64,000 nt of DNA. Origin: Enoplolaimus lenunculus (lineage: Eukaryota > Nematoda > Enoplea > Enoplida > Thoracostomopsidae). The notes under the pieces were generated by a model that worked only from the letters and a program-made list of their open reading frames with translations, was not told the DNA's origin and made no database searches. The translations under genes and the position numbers were made by a program. The stretch spans positions 1 through 64,000 of the forward strand of contig JASANG010000406.1 in NCBI GenBank assembly GCA_030248215.1. Reading direction: 5' to 3'. Shown here piece by piece: positions 1 to 11,100 of this stretch (within the stretch, counting starts at the first letter, position 1; the number at the start of each line of letters is the position of its first letter).

Positions 1-521
1 TACGGTCGACATATATAGTCGACGAAAAACGCAGTTGGAGAGGCGGGCTGCGTGGCGCAGTGGTAGAGTGCTCGCTTAAGGATCCATAGGCTGAGAGTTC
101 GATCCCCGCTCTAGTCCGCTTTTCCAGCTGCTTAGTAAAAGGTCTGATGTCCCTCAGTTCGAACCTAGACTGACATGGGGGCTACGCCGTGAGCGCAATG
201 GTAAATTGCCGCGCTATCAACACGGTATCCAGTCGATAATAGGATGGACGGTCAAGGGACGACCTTGTTGAAAATAAGGGCATGTAACCATGTGGGACAT
301 GCTTGTCCTGGTGCATATGCAATAAATGCAATGCACATTGTGTTGTACGGTCGACATATATAGTCGACGAAAAACGCAGTTGGAGAGGCGGGCTGCGTGG
401 CGCAGTGGTAGAGTGCTCGCTTAAGGATCCATAGGCTGAGAGTTCGATCCCCGCTCTAGTCCGCTTTTCCAGCTGCTTAGTAAAAGGTCTGATGTCCCTC
501 AGTTCGAACCTAGACTGACAT
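1..521 (+). repeat. 345-bp tandem repeat with tRNA-like modules (SINE-like)
   Basis: Bases 1-176 recur at 346-521, apparently without a mismatch, giving a 345-bp period with the second unit incomplete. Each copy holds a tRNA-like stretch with an A-box-like GTGGCGCAGTGGTAGAGTGC followed by a B-box-like GAGTTCGATCC. A second B-box-like GTTCGAACC and, in the spacer (185-225), a second A-box-like segment follow. Stem pairing around the T-loop is imperfect, so a derived Pol III element (SINE) is likelier than a working tRNA gene. The repeat runs off the left edge, so the array may be longer. Confidence 0.6.
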
Positions 522-1371
522 TGCTCACGAACCAAGCATGCTACCCAGTACAGCGCGTGGGCAGCACCCAGGTTACTGTAACGTAAATTTACGCAAAACC
601 CACCTTTTGCTTAGAACCGCACACGTGCTATACCGGTTCCAAATCACACTGTTAAAATTGAAACATCAGTTATTAAAAATCTAAATTTACATGCACCTAG
701 CTAAGCACTTATCTTATTAAAAAACTGAGTTGCAGAGACTAGTTAACCTCAGACTTATCGATTTTGGACTTGAGTGAAAAGAAACGTAGCCCAATGGGTC
801 GAAATTTTCGCTAAGTTAACAGCTCCTGGAGGTACCACATGTCTCATTGCCAAGTTACCACAGAAAGCTCAAAATAGCAGAGACTTCAGCAACTATTGAT
901 CTATTTGGGCAAATTAATCGACAAACAAAACAAAACTACGAAACTTAAGTAAAATCTTAATTTAAGTTGGAATTCGACTTAAGTCAAGTGTCTGCAACCC
1001 ACCCTGCCCTTGTGTCTAATCCCAGCCAACGCATAACATTGCAGAAACAGTTAAAACTAAACTTACCCCAAGCAACGTATAACGATGACAAAATAATGGT
1101 TCTGCAAATTAAGCCTTTATGATAGCATTTGTTGCATAAACTATCCTGTTCAGGTACGCTAGGAACTAATGTAGGAAAATAAATTTGACAGCTAGTGCAA
1201 ATGTAGAAGTCTATGAATTAAGATTTGATTAATGGAACTGACATTAAGCTTCAGTCGGGGTATAATGTTCCAGTTTAAACACCTGTTCTGTCCTTCTAGC
1301 GGTATTGTACTGATTAAAAGAAGTTAATTGGTTATCATTAGCGCATTTTCCTTGCGTTTTATTACTTTAGT
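522..1371. other. Gap before ECI2
   Basis: AT-rich sequence with no coding-like open frame and no recognised repeat. The last few hundred bases should contain the ECI2 promoter and 5' UTR, but no clear TATA box or initiator could be picked out by eye. Confidence 0.4.
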
Positions 1372-4300
1372 ATGCAGGCAATTCGAAGAACACTCGTTAG
1401 TGCACAGTTCTCCAGGTATGTTGATTGCCGTTACTAGTGTTTCCTTATGTTAACATTAGGTCACAAAAGTACAGCAACAATTGCAACGGTTGCTTGCGAG
1501 AATAAGGCAAATATGCAGAACTCTACATACTACCTACACCAGTTTTAACGTTGCACAGGAATTACAGTTCGATTCTGGGTACGAAACTTGCGCCTATATA
1601 TAGCAGATTGGGACCTAGAGAGTGTGTAAAGCGGTGCAACATGAATATTAAGCCACAAAAATGAATTCCACCCACGGTTTCCTGTCCAGAGCTTCCATCC
1701 GCTAGTGGAGTTATCCGAAATAGTGTTGATATACTTGGGTTTCGTCACTGGTAAGCAGGGTGAGATCGAATCCACTATTTCACTGAATCGCAGACCATTG
1801 CTAGTTTGCCCAAGCCAAACTTTGCATTTTGCAAATTTCTGACATGTCGATAGTTTGTTTCAGAACAGTAATTGTGACCTGAAGGAAAAAATATTGATTT
1901 ATAGAATCTTTATTTTTTAAAAACGTGCACACGAATTGCCGAAGATTGTTCGATTCGGCTTTTTGACAACCAAATCCAAACCACTATTTTTTACCGAATC
2001 CAAACTTTTGTTACCACCCTGCTGTTGAGTCAAGCGCGCTAACCATTGTGCCACGCTTTCGATATTATATTTTTCTTTGGGTCATGTGTGCACATGTAGG
2101 TAAGTGTCTAAATATCACATACTATAGCACAGCTGAATGTGATACAATGTGGTTCATGTTTAGTGGGAAATTCCCCAATGCCTAGTGCGCTTGCCTAGTA
2201 AGTAATTCGTATGCCGCGTAATCTATACAATTTTGAACGTAAACATACGCCTATAACAGACAACGCAATGCTTGTAAACGCAAATAAAGGAAATAAATGC
2301 AAGCAAGTATAAAATGAATCAGTGAGATTAAGTTTTATATACTTTTGTCGAAATGTGTACTTACTATGTTGGTTTGGCTCCGTGTTTGTTTGGTAGCCAG
2401 TCGCGCATAAAACATTGCAGTTTATTGTTTCATAGCTGCGTTAACTATTGTGTTTAGTTTTTGAACTGTTTGCAGGTTACATAGTGCAAGGATGTTGTCG
2501 GCAAATGCTGAAGCGTTTGAAACTGCAAAAGAAAAGCTGAAAACAGTAAAAGAAGAACCGTCTAACGAGGTCAAATTGAAAATGTATGGCTTATTTAAGC
2601 AGGTAAGCATAAAAATGCACGTTGTTGCATAAACTGCGTATTGATTATCAATACCTATGTGATTTGTGCAGCACTCATGTATTTGTTAATGCGGTTCGCA
2701 AAGCTTGTGCATTCAGTTGCAAATCAGTAAATCCTTTGTTTGTACGAAAGATTTCGAGTGTTATTTCTTTTTTTTATATTTAGGCTACGATTGGTGAATG
2801 TAACGTAAAAAAGCCAGGAATGCTAGATATTGTTGGCAAAGCAAAATGGGACGCTTGGAATAATCTTGGAAAGATGTCACAGGTTACGCTCCTTTCATTT
2901 CTTTTCGGGTTGTTCATTGTGAAGAATTTTTTATGTCAAATGAAACCTGCACTAATGACATTAAAATAAAGATGTCAAAATCAAAAATATTTTATATGAG
3001 GAGCGGTTGCAAAGTTGTATAAGTCCAGCATTTGACGTAAAGGTAAATTCTAGGCTGGTAATGTGACTAATTCCGTAAAGATTATATAAATATTTTTGTC
3101 TATTTTCGCAGGACGAAGCAATGCGGCTCTATTCCGCGACAGTGGATGATCTAGTAAAGCAGTCGGGCGAAATCAGTGACACGCCATCAAAACCAAACCC
3201 TGCTTCTTCGGAATACATCGTTAAAGAAAAAATTGGCAAAATTTTTAAAATTCGAATCAATCGGCCGAATAAGAAAAACGCTCTCTTGCCTGAAGTACGG
3301 ATACAACATTAGCGCTAACATTGGTTCTCAATTTTTTGCTTTTATTTTTAAATTTATTTTCAGTTTGAACTCACGTAACCAAATGATTTGACAATGATTT
3401 ATTAGCGCTTACTTTAGCTTGTCCCTCGCGTGTTATAATTTGTTGCGGTATGTATCCACCATTGTTTCGCTTGACAATTATTTTACATTTCAGATGTACG
3501 ATGGTATTCGTGAAGCGTTTGAGGAAGCAGCGAATGACTCGGATGTGACTGTAACAGTACTTACAGGTAAAAAATTTTAGCATCACCGTAAACCAAACGT
3601 TTGTCATATTGCAGCGGAAGAAATCTGTTTTTGCATATAAACTGAGTTCAATACAATGCAATAGTTGTCGCACACAAATTTGGTTTTTTGTAGTATTCTA
3701 CGTCCAGGGTGCAAGAGGAATTCCTGTTCCGGTTCCGGCAATTTTCGACCTTCCAGTTCCTGTAAATTTTCACCGGAATTAAAAATTCTGGTATTAAATT
3801 TTGGTCGGTGGAAGGTATTAAATTTTGGTCGGTGGAAATTAACACATTTCCCTAAAAAATGACGGTAAAAATTAAGTAGATTTCATTCGTATAGTACATA
3901 AACCTTGACAATTACCGAAAATAAACCGTTGAAGGTTTGCTTACGTGGATTATGAAAATCTAAAATACAGCAGATAAAGTGAATACCTATCTCCAACTAA
4001 GGGTTTTTACCAATAATGTTGCAAAAATAGAAAATTAAAATGATTTTTTCGATGTCATGTGTTTTTCATTTTCCTTTTCCGTTTTCGGTAATTTTTTCAA
4101 ATTCCGGTTCCGGTAAATTGTAATTAGGGTTGCACCCTGTCTACGTCCTTGTTTAAGTTCGAAGTAAATGTATTGAAACGAAATGGATACCCTCGAGCCC
4201 TCGACATAAAGTCAAAATAGCACTAGTACAAAACATGCCTTGTTTCAGGTACCGGTGACTTCTACTGCAGTGGTAATGATTTGGGTAATTTTGCCAACAT

Positions 4301-6018
4301 CAGTCCTGCCGACATTCCTAAAATTGCCCATGACTCACGATTTTTGCTCGAGTAAGCGTTAAACCAGTTGTGTTGTGTTGGGTTCACTAGATTTTTGAGC
4401 GATAACTGAATCTCGTTCATTTATTGCGGACTAGAATAATTTTTCCTAGTTTTGCATGCTTTCAGTTGAGCATGAACTGCTGTATAGTGTTCTTGACTCT
4501 CTTTGAATATCGCGTAATCCTGTTGGTTGAAATGTGATACAGCCCTTTACAGAATCATTTTAGGCGGTTTGTTGCCGGATTTATTGATCACCCTAAGCCG
4601 CTTATTGTCATGGTTAATGGACCGGCAGTTGGCATCTCTGTTACTGTGTTAGCACTGTGCGATATTGTTCTCGCAGCGGACAATGTGAGTTAAGCATTTA
4701 TTGTTTTCTGCGCCTGTTTGTGTTTTATCAGCGTGAACTTTTCGGCATTACCACTGTGTACCGATCAATTTAAACAAAAACAAACGAATAAAATATGGGT
4801 TACATAAGTACTCAACGGCGATAAAGTTTTCATATTTATGCTAAACGTGTCTTGTAGGCATCATTATTTTAGTTTTTTGGTGTAATCAATTACAATTTGT
4901 TTGATAGGCCACGTTTACAACACCGTTTCCACAGGTTGGTCAAACACCAGAAGGTTGTTCTTCATATACTTTCCCGCGGATCATGGGATTGTCAAAGGTA
5001 TCTGAGTTGTGAATGTCCCATGTATGTTTTGAAACATTTGGTGCGAAGTTTAGCAACTTCAGTTAAATTTTTAGTATTGTGGTCTGAAACGTACTAATTG
5101 TGAAAAGGATTTGGAGCCTACTGATGCGGCAAGTTGCTGGGTTAATTGTTTAATGTTTAGTTGATTCGTAAAACCGGTTAGCAGTATGATAACAAATGTT
5201 TAAAATAAAATTGTGTTTAGCTGGTGTGTAGTTTAAAAAGTTTTATACGTCTTGTTTCAGCTTCAAATGTTTTCTATATTGCAAGTGCGAAAATATTTTT
5301 TTGATTTTGTCAATTTATAAATATTCAGGCGTTTGAAATGCTCTCTGGACGCCAGTTGAGCGCAAAGGAAGCCTTTGATCGAAATTTAATCGCCGATGTG
5401 ATACCAAGTGCCAATTTTGAAGCAGAATGCATGAAACGTATTAAAATGTTTTCTGAATATCCACCGAAGGTAAATGTATACGTTTACAACTGCTCTGACC
5501 CTTTACTTGTATCGTAACTTTGGCCTTGATGGCGTACAGTCCCTAAGTCACGTATGTAGTGTTTTATAGACTACTGGGAAGTAATGAGTAGTTTGTTTTA
5601 TTGTTTGTTTGTTTTTCCTTCGTTTGTTTGTTTGCCTGTTTGTTTGTTGTTTGTTTGTTTGTTTGTTTGTTTGTTTGTTTGTTTGTTTGTTTGTTTGTTT
5701 ATTAATATTAAACACGCTTTAAACTGACTTGTGTTATCATAATTTCAGAAAATTTTAAAGTCATATATATGTCTGCAGTTTCTACTAAGACAACAGTTTT
5801 AAGTTTCAGGTAATTTTCCATGATTGATTTAGACTTTTATGTGGCTCGTTATATTACAGACAGTTGCTCAGTCAAAACAGTTGATACGATCAAACATTCG
5901 CGAAGAACTGCATCGGGTCAATAAAGAAGAATGTGCCTTGTTGGAAAAAGTGTGGCAATCCGATGAATGCATCAATCAAATCATGAATTTCTTCATGAAA
6001 AAGCAGTCTAAACTATGA
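1372..6018 (+). CDS. ECI2: Enoyl-CoA delta isomerase 2 (ACBP + crotonase fold)
   Basis: Complete gene, 379 aa. Exons: 1372-1415, 2476-2602, 2784-2882, 3112-3294, 3494-3566, 4249-4351, 4564-4684, 4908-4997, 5329-5469, 5860-6018; all junctions are GT-AG and phases close. The family moves 3-cis/trans double bonds to 2-trans during beta-oxidation of unsaturated fatty acids. Exon 1 gives an Arg-rich leader ([14 protein letters not shown]) that looks mitochondrial. Residues of roughly 20-105 form an acyl-CoA-binding domain ([24 protein letters not shown]). The crotonase part shows FYCSGNDL and NGPAVGIS (oxyanion hole) and [11 protein letters not shown], whose Glu matches the family's proposed base. 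The protein ends KKQSKL, a PTS1 peroxisomal signal. Length and order match human ECI2 (394 aa). The exon 3 donor (GTTACG) is weak. Transcription may also start near exon 2, where an in-frame Met (2492) would drop the leader. Confidence 0.93.
2030..2064 (-). repeat. tRNA-like 5' half (SINE fragment)
   Basis: Read on the minus strand it is GTGGCACAATGGTTAGCGCG followed by CTTGACTCAAC, which resembles a tRNA D-arm with A box plus anticodon arm. No T-arm or B box follows, because unrelated sequence begins at once. It lies in ECI2 intron 1. It is probably a truncated SINE head rather than a tRNA gene. Confidence 0.4.
3704..4141. mobile_element. hAT-like MITE, CAGGGTGCAA termini (family E)
   Basis: The element starts CAGGGTGCAAGAGGAATTCC and ends in a reverse complement reading TTGCACCCTG. 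Both ends are rich in TTCCGG/CCGGAA steps and the middle is AT-rich with no coding frame. It sits in ECI2 intron 5. Related pieces recur at 21198-21513, 39917-40210, 51230-51566, 52155-52515, 56548-56721, 58197-58470 and 60834-61280. The CAGGG start is typical of hAT elements; assignment to hAT is inference. Confidence 0.6.
5593..5703 (+). repeat. (GTTT)n microsatellite
   Basis: A run of TTTG/GTTT tetramers with a few interruptions in ECI2 intron 9. The clean part spans roughly 5645-5700. Nothing suggests it is transcribed separately. Confidence 0.85.
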
Positions 6019-6077
6019 AATGATTTTTTTAATATTTATATTATTTTGTATGATTTTTTAAAGTTTCGTCTATTCGT

Positions 6078-6083
6078 ATTAAA
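6078..6083 (+). promoter_or_regulatory. Candidate ECI2 poly(A) signal
   Basis: ATTAAA lies 60 bases after the ECI2 stop codon, in AT-rich sequence. It is the common variant of AATAAA, and no better hexamer lies closer. Confidence 0.4.
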
Positions 6084-6530
6084 ATTTGATGTTTTTGTAC
6101 TAAGTCCAGAGTATACCGTTTATCGCGTGTTGGTGACAATCGGGGCCTGTGTTACCTAAATCACTGTGTGACGTAAGTCTAAGTCAAACGCTTAGCACAA
6201 GGAAAAGATATACCCAACGGCAACTGTATTGCTGTCCCGTGGGAAAACGAGGCGCTCCTATTGTAATTTCGAAAGATTTAGTGAAAACACTATTAGTGAT
6301 ACATGTTAATAAATTTTTATTACTTCTGTTTAAACTGAATTTGATTTGTTGTTCTTCGTTTGATTGATCTATTAAAAATAGCAGTATTAGTTTATGTGAG
6401 TAATAAAAATGTGGAAATATGGACACTGTAAGCGCCCATTGTTGACACAAATTGACGGCAACCGAAAAACAATATTCAAAAATGTGTAGGTACTGGTTTA
6501 TTTTCGCTCATAGTTGAGTTAATTTGATAA
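6084..6530. other. Gap between convergent ECI2 and small minus-strand gene
   Basis: About 450 bases between two convergent 3' ends. It holds AT-rich sequence and the minus-strand AATAAA at 6497-6502; no coding segment or repeat was recognised. Confidence 0.4.
6497..6502 (-). promoter_or_regulatory. AATAAA poly(A) signal of the minus-strand small gene
   Basis: The reverse complement is AATAAA, 28 bases beyond the TAA stop at 6531-6533. Spacing and sequence fit a metazoan 3' end and support the terminal exon call. Confidence 0.45.
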
Positions 6531-8008
6531 TTACCATGTACCATCTCCACCAGGATCGTTACAGAATTTACCAACACGGCCGAAGCAGTTACACCCATTT
6601 GTGGGCCCACCCCAATGAGGTGCACCTACACTAACAAGATTTTAAACAAAAAATTGAAAAATATTTTGGTCGTCCCAAGGGTTCCCTCCCCGGGATTAAG
6701 AGGGGGTGCCTCAAACTAACCGTTCTCTAATATTAGCCTGAGATTAGATATTTTATTAGACCAAACTGTCTGAGCAAAATATTGAGTCACTTTCCAACAA
6801 ACAATTTCCTTTTTGAAAATCGGAGGCCAAGTTTAGAAAACGACAACTTGATTAACAATCAAAAAAGAACAGCCGGAGGTCTTCCTTCGGCTTCAGCAGG
6901 AAATCGACCTCCGACTCTGGTAGAATTTGTTCGAGAGGGGACGTCCAGCCAATTTCAGCAGTAAAATTTTGCACAGTTTTTCAATAATGATTTGTTTGGT
7001 GCGTTTCGTCAACTTCTGGCAAAAGAGATTTGACGTTTTAGTCAGAATTGTAGCAAAATGACGAAACTTTTTATAAAAACCTATTCATCGTAGAAAAACT
7101 TGCGTAAACACACAGCGACATCGCGGACAACTCACAAAATTGGTTGTCTAACGCCTTCCATCTGAAATGCTTTCTGCGACGGCCCGGGTGAAGTCAAATA
7201 TTCGTTTCCGCGTTATATAAATTGCGGAAATTCTGTTACTTTTACGTTCAAAATTAGTTATAAATCACGTATGTGTCTGGCAATTTTTCACTAATACAGA
7301 ATGAAAATATGCTGCAAAAAGTTTGAAATGAAATAAAATAACGAAATTCATTCAAAATCTTAAAAATTTCGATGCATCCGCTATTTTTTGTTTAAAATTA
7401 AACAAAGCCAAGGTGAATATTTGCACAACTCTACTGTAGTGACCCGAATAACAGGGGGTCCACATTTTGAGTCCAAATCAGAAACAGTCCGTATCCCTAA
7501 TAAGAATCCGTAAGCGAATTGAATCCCTAAATCTTTTAGAATCCATGAAGGTCTTTTTCTCACTATACGTTTGCGTTACTTTTGCTATCCGTTTACACCC
7601 TGCTGACGACTTCGTAAATTTCTATTTTTTTCGCCGATCTTTACCATCAGTTTTTATACTCTTGCACACTCACGGTATGAAAAAATGTTGTCTTTCGTCT
7701 TTTCGACAAGATTAGCGCAACCCTTACTGTATCCACTGATTGTCCATGTCTTTTCCGGTTGAAAATCAAGGCTACACACCTGTTCATATCTAAATTAAAC
7801 TATCGCTGTTAGATCAACTGATATGTTTCATTCAACAATAATATTTATAAGTATATTATTTCAGCTTGTTTCAGTTTATACCTTGATACTTCCTGATAAT
7901 CGCAAACCCCTTAACGGAATATTCGTTACTTCCGCGTTTATCCCAAAACTGGCATTCAATTGATATTTGACCAGATGCCGCCGATTCAGGTTCGGTGGGT
8001 AGGACGGA
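6531..8008 (-). CDS. Unrecognised small protein, two 3' exons
   Basis: The terminal exon is 6625-6531. After a TAG acceptor it reads APHWGGPTNGCNCFGRVGKF then CNDPGGDGTW and stop, a Gly/Cys-rich tail. An upstream candidate exon, 8008-7882, encodes 42 residues including ISIECQFWDKRGSNEYSVKG and ends in phase 1 at a GTATAA donor. That phase matches the terminal exon, which begins in phase 1 and reads through as YQGAPHWGG. Earlier exons were not located and would have to lie opposite the astacin gene. The frame upstream of 8008 also looks coding but meets an in-frame TAG at the acceptor. No family is recognised. A working gene, a fragment or a decayed gene are all possible. Confidence 0.35.
6640..7880. 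other. MITE-rich stretch between the two minus-strand exons
   Basis: Contains pieces with CCGGAGGTC-type palindromic termini near 6868-6925, a fragment of the GACCCGAATAA family at 7430-7515 and an end of the CAGGGTGCAA family near 7580-7605 (read as ACACCCTGC). No convincing coding sequence was seen. Confidence 0.4.
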
Positions 8009-8099
8009 CTACGAAGAACAAATCTGAACCAGATTGTCTGGTTTAAAATTGTCATTTTGTTGGTCGCTATCAAATTCAATCGATTCGCCGTTTTGTTTG

Positions 8100-8106
8100 T
8101 ATAAAA
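8100..8106 (+). promoter_or_regulatory. Candidate TATA box of the astacin gene
   Basis: TATAAAA lies 33 bases before the ATG at 8133. If used, transcription would start only a few bases before the start codon, so the 5' UTR would be very short. It could equally be chance in AT-rich sequence. Confidence 0.3.
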
Positions 8107-8132
8107 TTTGTACGATACGGCAGTCAATTAAT

Positions 8133-11100
8133 ATGCGAAAATACTTTGTAATCTTAATTTTCGCGTTGGCTCAAATTGCGATATGTGATGCAAGATGTAT
8201 CAGTAAGTTTGTTTTACAACTGACAGAGGCTGGCTCATGTAAAGATCAGGGGCGGAACGTTTTTCTGTTGAAATGAACAGTGTTAGCCTAAGCTTTAGAC
8301 TTTTAATTTATTTGTTAAGTGTTACGGTGAGGTTAACAGAGAAATTTAAGGTAAGGTGGGGTTAACGAGTGGCAATTTTAAAATTTGCCTTAATTTCGTT
8401 ATTTTCAACTTTAACTTGCTTTTTGTTAAAAATCAACCTTTGAACAATCGTTTAAAATCCAACTGGATCTTTATTTACGTCGGTTTTGGTTTTTCACTGT
8501 TTATTTAAATTAGAATTTCTTAATCAAACTTTAGTTTTGTGGAACCTACCCGTTTAGCGAAAAAGTGTTTTAAAAGATGCTGGTTAGAAAAGCGAAATAC
8601 TGAAATTTTATTTCCAATTAATTTTAGGGATTTTTCGAGGAGGGAGCTTAATATCTGATACCCGAAAAAAAGTTAAACTTTATTTCATATTTTAGTGTAG
8701 GCTTTGATTTAATATCAAATGTTTTTTTAAAATTAATCATTAATTGTAGAAGGTGTTGATTTGGTAGAAGCTGACCCGGAATGTCCTGACAGCGAAGAAA
8801 TTGCTGAAATTGAAACAGCTGCAGGTAATATATATATCACCATTATCGATAAATTTACAGTCAGGCATATTACAGTATGTTACATACACTGCAAAAAATG
8901 GTGAGTCAAATTGACTCCCTCCGAAATAGGCTTTTCCGTACTACACAAACTGAGTCAAAATTTGACTCCGCCGGAGTCGAATTCGACTTAATGAGTCGCT
9001 CAGTGAGTCAAATTTGGCTCTGGCGGAGTCGAATTTTGACTCAGTTTGTGAGTCCGGAAAAGCCTATTTCGGGGAGAGTCAATTTGACTCACCATTTTTT
9101 GCAGTGTACACTGTGTTGAACTTTGTCCTCTCAAGTTTGACACTACCAGTGCACTTAAATGGCTTCAAGGTGCGTCGTCAAAGCAAGAAAAGTTCTTGAA
9201 TCAAGAAATAACCAATCTACTAAAAACTTCTATACGGTATTTGGTCAATGTATAGAACAGGGACGGAACACTAGTATAAGCATATTTCTATGCCTAAGCC
9301 TAAGCCTAAGCGTAAGAATGAGCTTATACCTAAGCCTAAGTCTAAGCCAAAAAAAATAGTCTAAAGCTTAAACGTACTCTATTACAGTCCTGCCGGAAAA
9401 CGCTCGGGTCCTGTTCTATACATGGACTCGCTATTTTATGACCTATAATTTTAGTTTGAAAAATTTATTTAGTCTCGAGACTTAGTCTTATAGAAATAGG
9501 ATTTTAAGCAAATATTTGCAACGCCACAACTAAACGTCGACCACGACTACCAACAACAACTGAAAAAAACTAATTGAAAATATTTCAGGCAAATTCGAAG
9601 GAGACATCAATTTGGGCCAAAATTCGGTGCGTTTTGAATAAATATTGGTGTTACCTTGACAAATACTCTAATTGGCCAATTTATACAACAGGGTCGCAAC
9701 AGTAGTATAAACATTAGTCATACGCCTAATCCTAAGCGTAACAATGAGCTTACATCGAAGTCTAAGCCTATGTTTAAGACTGAGCAAAAAATTAGTCTAA
9801 AACTTAAGCTTGCTTTCTAATACTATTCAGTTCCTAAGCTTGCTTTATAATACTTTTCTACAAGTTGCTATTCCTAAGCCTAAGTCTAAGTCAGGCAAAA
9901 ATTAGTCTAAACCTTAAGATTACTCTATTCTAGTCCCACAGAAAAATAGCTTCCGCTCCTGATCTTTACATGAGCCGCCTTAGCCTAAGCGTAAGAATCA
10001 GCTTACACCAAAGCCCATGTCTAAGCCTATGTTTAAAACTGAGCAAAAAATTAGTCTAAAGCTTAAGCTTACTCTATTGCAGCCCCGCAAGAAAACCGTT
10101 CCGCCCCTGATCTATTGGCCCTCTAATCTGTATTTTGCCACTATCACCAGTTTGTATATAAAGATTTCAAGTGAATCACTTAGATTCATCGTATACTGAA
10201 ATTTCAAAAGCGAATTATTGTCTACAAGTTGCTTGGCCAATGTAAAGAACAGGGACGGAACAGTATTATAAGCATATTCCTAAGCCTAAGCCTAAGCCTA
10301 AGCAGTAAGAATGAGCATATTCCTACGCCTAAGCCTAAACCTAAGCGTAAGAATGTGCATATTCCTAAGCCTAAGCCTAAGCCTAAGCCAGGCAGAACAA
10401 TTGGTCTAAACCTTAAGCTTACTCTATTCTAATCCCACAAAAAAACGTTCCGCCCCTGATCTTTACATGAGCCCGTTGCTTTATAACTTGACTAAAAGTT
10501 AAGCTGGTTTTGAACAGCTAGTTTGAAATCATATTAATGCTTAACATTGTCCTGCCAAACACAGATGATTTGAAAATTGAAAAAAATTAATTTTAAATTT
10601 TAAGAACGATGGCACTGATCGAAATGCACTATTATCGCAAAGTCGGCTATGGCCAAAAAGCAGTAATGGACTTGTGTATATTTCGTACGATGATTCTGTT
10701 GCAGGTATTACAATTAATGCAACAATGCATTTATATTTCCTCTTTAGAATACGGAAGACTATGCTTATTTAGACTTAAAGTAGACATTTTCACTATCACA
10801 GATACTGGTTACGCCTGGTTTAATAGCAGACGGCATTGTACGCCTCAGCAACGACCGGCATTTGCGTTGTTGGAGCTTTGACGTAGGATCGGACATTTCA
10901 AACGTAATGTGATTTGTAAGCTTAGAATATAGCCAATCACATCGCAACTATTTTAATAATTTTTGAAATCGGTTAGAGAATGTTTTGATTTCCCTAAAAC
11001 CTTGAACTAAGGCCCATATTATCAAATGTGTATAGCAACTATCACCAGTTAGCAATTGGTTTTGGCAAACTACTCGCTAACAATTACAGCAACTGAACTC

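Noticed and set aside
47-120. Functional tRNA gene
   Set aside because: A- and B-box-like motifs are present, but acceptor and T-stem pairing is poor and the unit is part of a longer tandem repeat. A SINE-like origin fits better.
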